Shown here in pieces: positions 14,897 to 15,088 of a stretch of DNA of 15,088 nucleotides; within the stretch, counting starts at the first letter, position 1; each line of letters opens with the position of its first letter. A program made the translations under genes and the position numbers. This stretch comes from JABFRJ01 sp033812735 (GTDB lineage: Bacteria; Pseudomonadota; Alphaproteobacteria; Rhizobiales; Hyphomicrobiaceae). A model generated the notes under the pieces. That model worked only from the letters and a program-made list of their open reading frames with translations. It was not told the DNA's origin and did not search any database. The stretch is from contig JAPXTA010000124.1 in NCBI GenBank assembly GCA_033812735.1, positions 1 through 15,088 of the forward strand, read 5' to 3'.

Positions 14897-14911
14897 GCAA
14901 ATGCCATTTGC
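14897..14911. promoter_or_regulatory. 15-base palindrome, candidate operator
   Basis: GCAAATG-C-CATTTGC is a perfect inverted repeat with a single central base. It lies 11 bases from the tandem repeat, about 140 bases before the aminotransferase start and 100 before the rightward start. Its length and symmetry suit a dimeric repressor or activator. No regulator gene is visible in the window to pair with it. Confidence 0.4.
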
Positions 14912-14941
14912 GGCAGGCAAGCAGATCCGCACCGCCGAGCG

Positions 14942-14970
14942 TTGACTCGAAGCTCACGGCTACCTAGCGT
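14942..14970 (+). promoter_or_regulatory. Weak candidate promoter for the rightward gene at the right edge
   Basis: TTGACT (14942-14947) and TAGCGT (14965-14970) are 17 bases apart. The -35 box is good and the -10 box poor (3 of 6). Transcription would start about 35 bases before the ATG at 15012. Confidence 0.3.
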
Positions 14971-15011
14971 CCCCGGCAACTCTCCATAAAGCTGCCGAGG
15001 AGCGCCTGCGC

Positions 15012-15088
15012 ATGTCTGTCGTAACAGTCGAGAAGCATGGGGACGTCGCCGTCCTGTCGATCAACAACCCGCCGGTCAATGCGGCGAG
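15012..15088 (+). CDS. Enoyl-CoA hydratase/3-hydroxyacyl-CoA dehydrogenase-like gene, 5' part only
   Basis: Only the first 25 codons are in the window. The translation MSVVTVEKHGDVAVLSINNP, continuing with PVNAA, matches the N-terminal beta-strand pattern of the crotonase domain, where VLSINNPPVNAL-like sequence is typical of FadJ/FadB-type bifunctional enzymes. A GAGGAG ribosome binding site (14997-15002) lies nine bases before the ATG. Whether it is the bifunctional fatty-acid oxidation protein or a single-domain hydratase cannot be decided from this fragment. It is the start of a rightward unit divergent from the aminotransferase. Confidence 0.65.
   Translation, partial: MSVVTVEKHGDVAVLSINNPPVNAA

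Larger units (their letters stand above)
14757..15011. other. Divergent intergenic region with repeats
   Basis: This 255-base stretch separates the leftward aminotransferase gene from the rightward gene at the right edge. It contains a 16-base tandem duplication, a 15-base palindrome and one weak rightward promoter, each listed separately. Several short frames cross it, but none looks like a protein. Confidence 0.6.

Overview
The window looks like a chromosomal segment of a GC-rich alphaproteobacterium, most likely Hyphomicrobiales. This is an inference from base composition, gene families and gene order; no rRNA or other taxonomic marker is present. No tRNA, CRISPR array, insertion sequence or phage gene was recognised.

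Region 1 (about 137-9477) is a catabolic cluster for aerobic CoA-dependent degradation of 2-aminobenzoate (anthranilate), resembling the abm clusters described in Azoarcus evansii. A six-gene operon reads leftwards from 6901: a bifunctional flavin monooxygenase/old-yellow-enzyme fusion (2-aminobenzoyl-CoA monooxygenase/reductase type), an SDR dehydrogenase, an enoyl-CoA hydratase family protein, an acyl-CoA dehydrogenase, a RidA-like protein and an M20 amidohydrolase. Spacing is a few bases to about 20. A MarR regulator and an aryl-CoA ligase (2-aminobenzoate-CoA ligase type) read rightwards from the same divergent region. The expected flow is: the ligase makes 2-aminobenzoyl-CoA, the fusion enzyme hydroxylates and reduces the ring, and the remaining enzymes carry out beta-oxidation-like steps and, by inference, nitrogen removal or hydrolysis. 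A palindrome of the form AGTTT-(C)-AAACT occurs at both candidate promoters (7006-7015 and 7725-7735) and is the best candidate for the MarR operator.

Region 2 (9467-12965, leftward) is a bacterial non-homologous end-joining operon: ku, then a LigD-type protein with phosphoesterase and polymerase domains, then a separate ATP-dependent ligase whose start overlaps the previous stop by 4 bases. Its last gene overlaps the end of the CoA ligase by 11 bases, tail to tail.

Region 3 (13109-15088) holds a small exported cysteine-containing protein of unknown function with a strong inverted repeat in its leader, a class V aminotransferase of the serine/alanine-glyoxylate type, and a divergent 255-base region with a 16-base tandem repeat and a 15-base palindrome. 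The first 25 codons of an enoyl-CoA hydratase/3-hydroxyacyl-CoA dehydrogenase-like gene run off the right edge.

Most of the window is recognisable metabolism and DNA repair. The points most worth a second look are the paired operator, the RidA and crotonase paralogues lacking canonical catalytic residues, the split LigD, and the structured DNA near 13412-13450 and 14851-14911. No wholly new system is evident.
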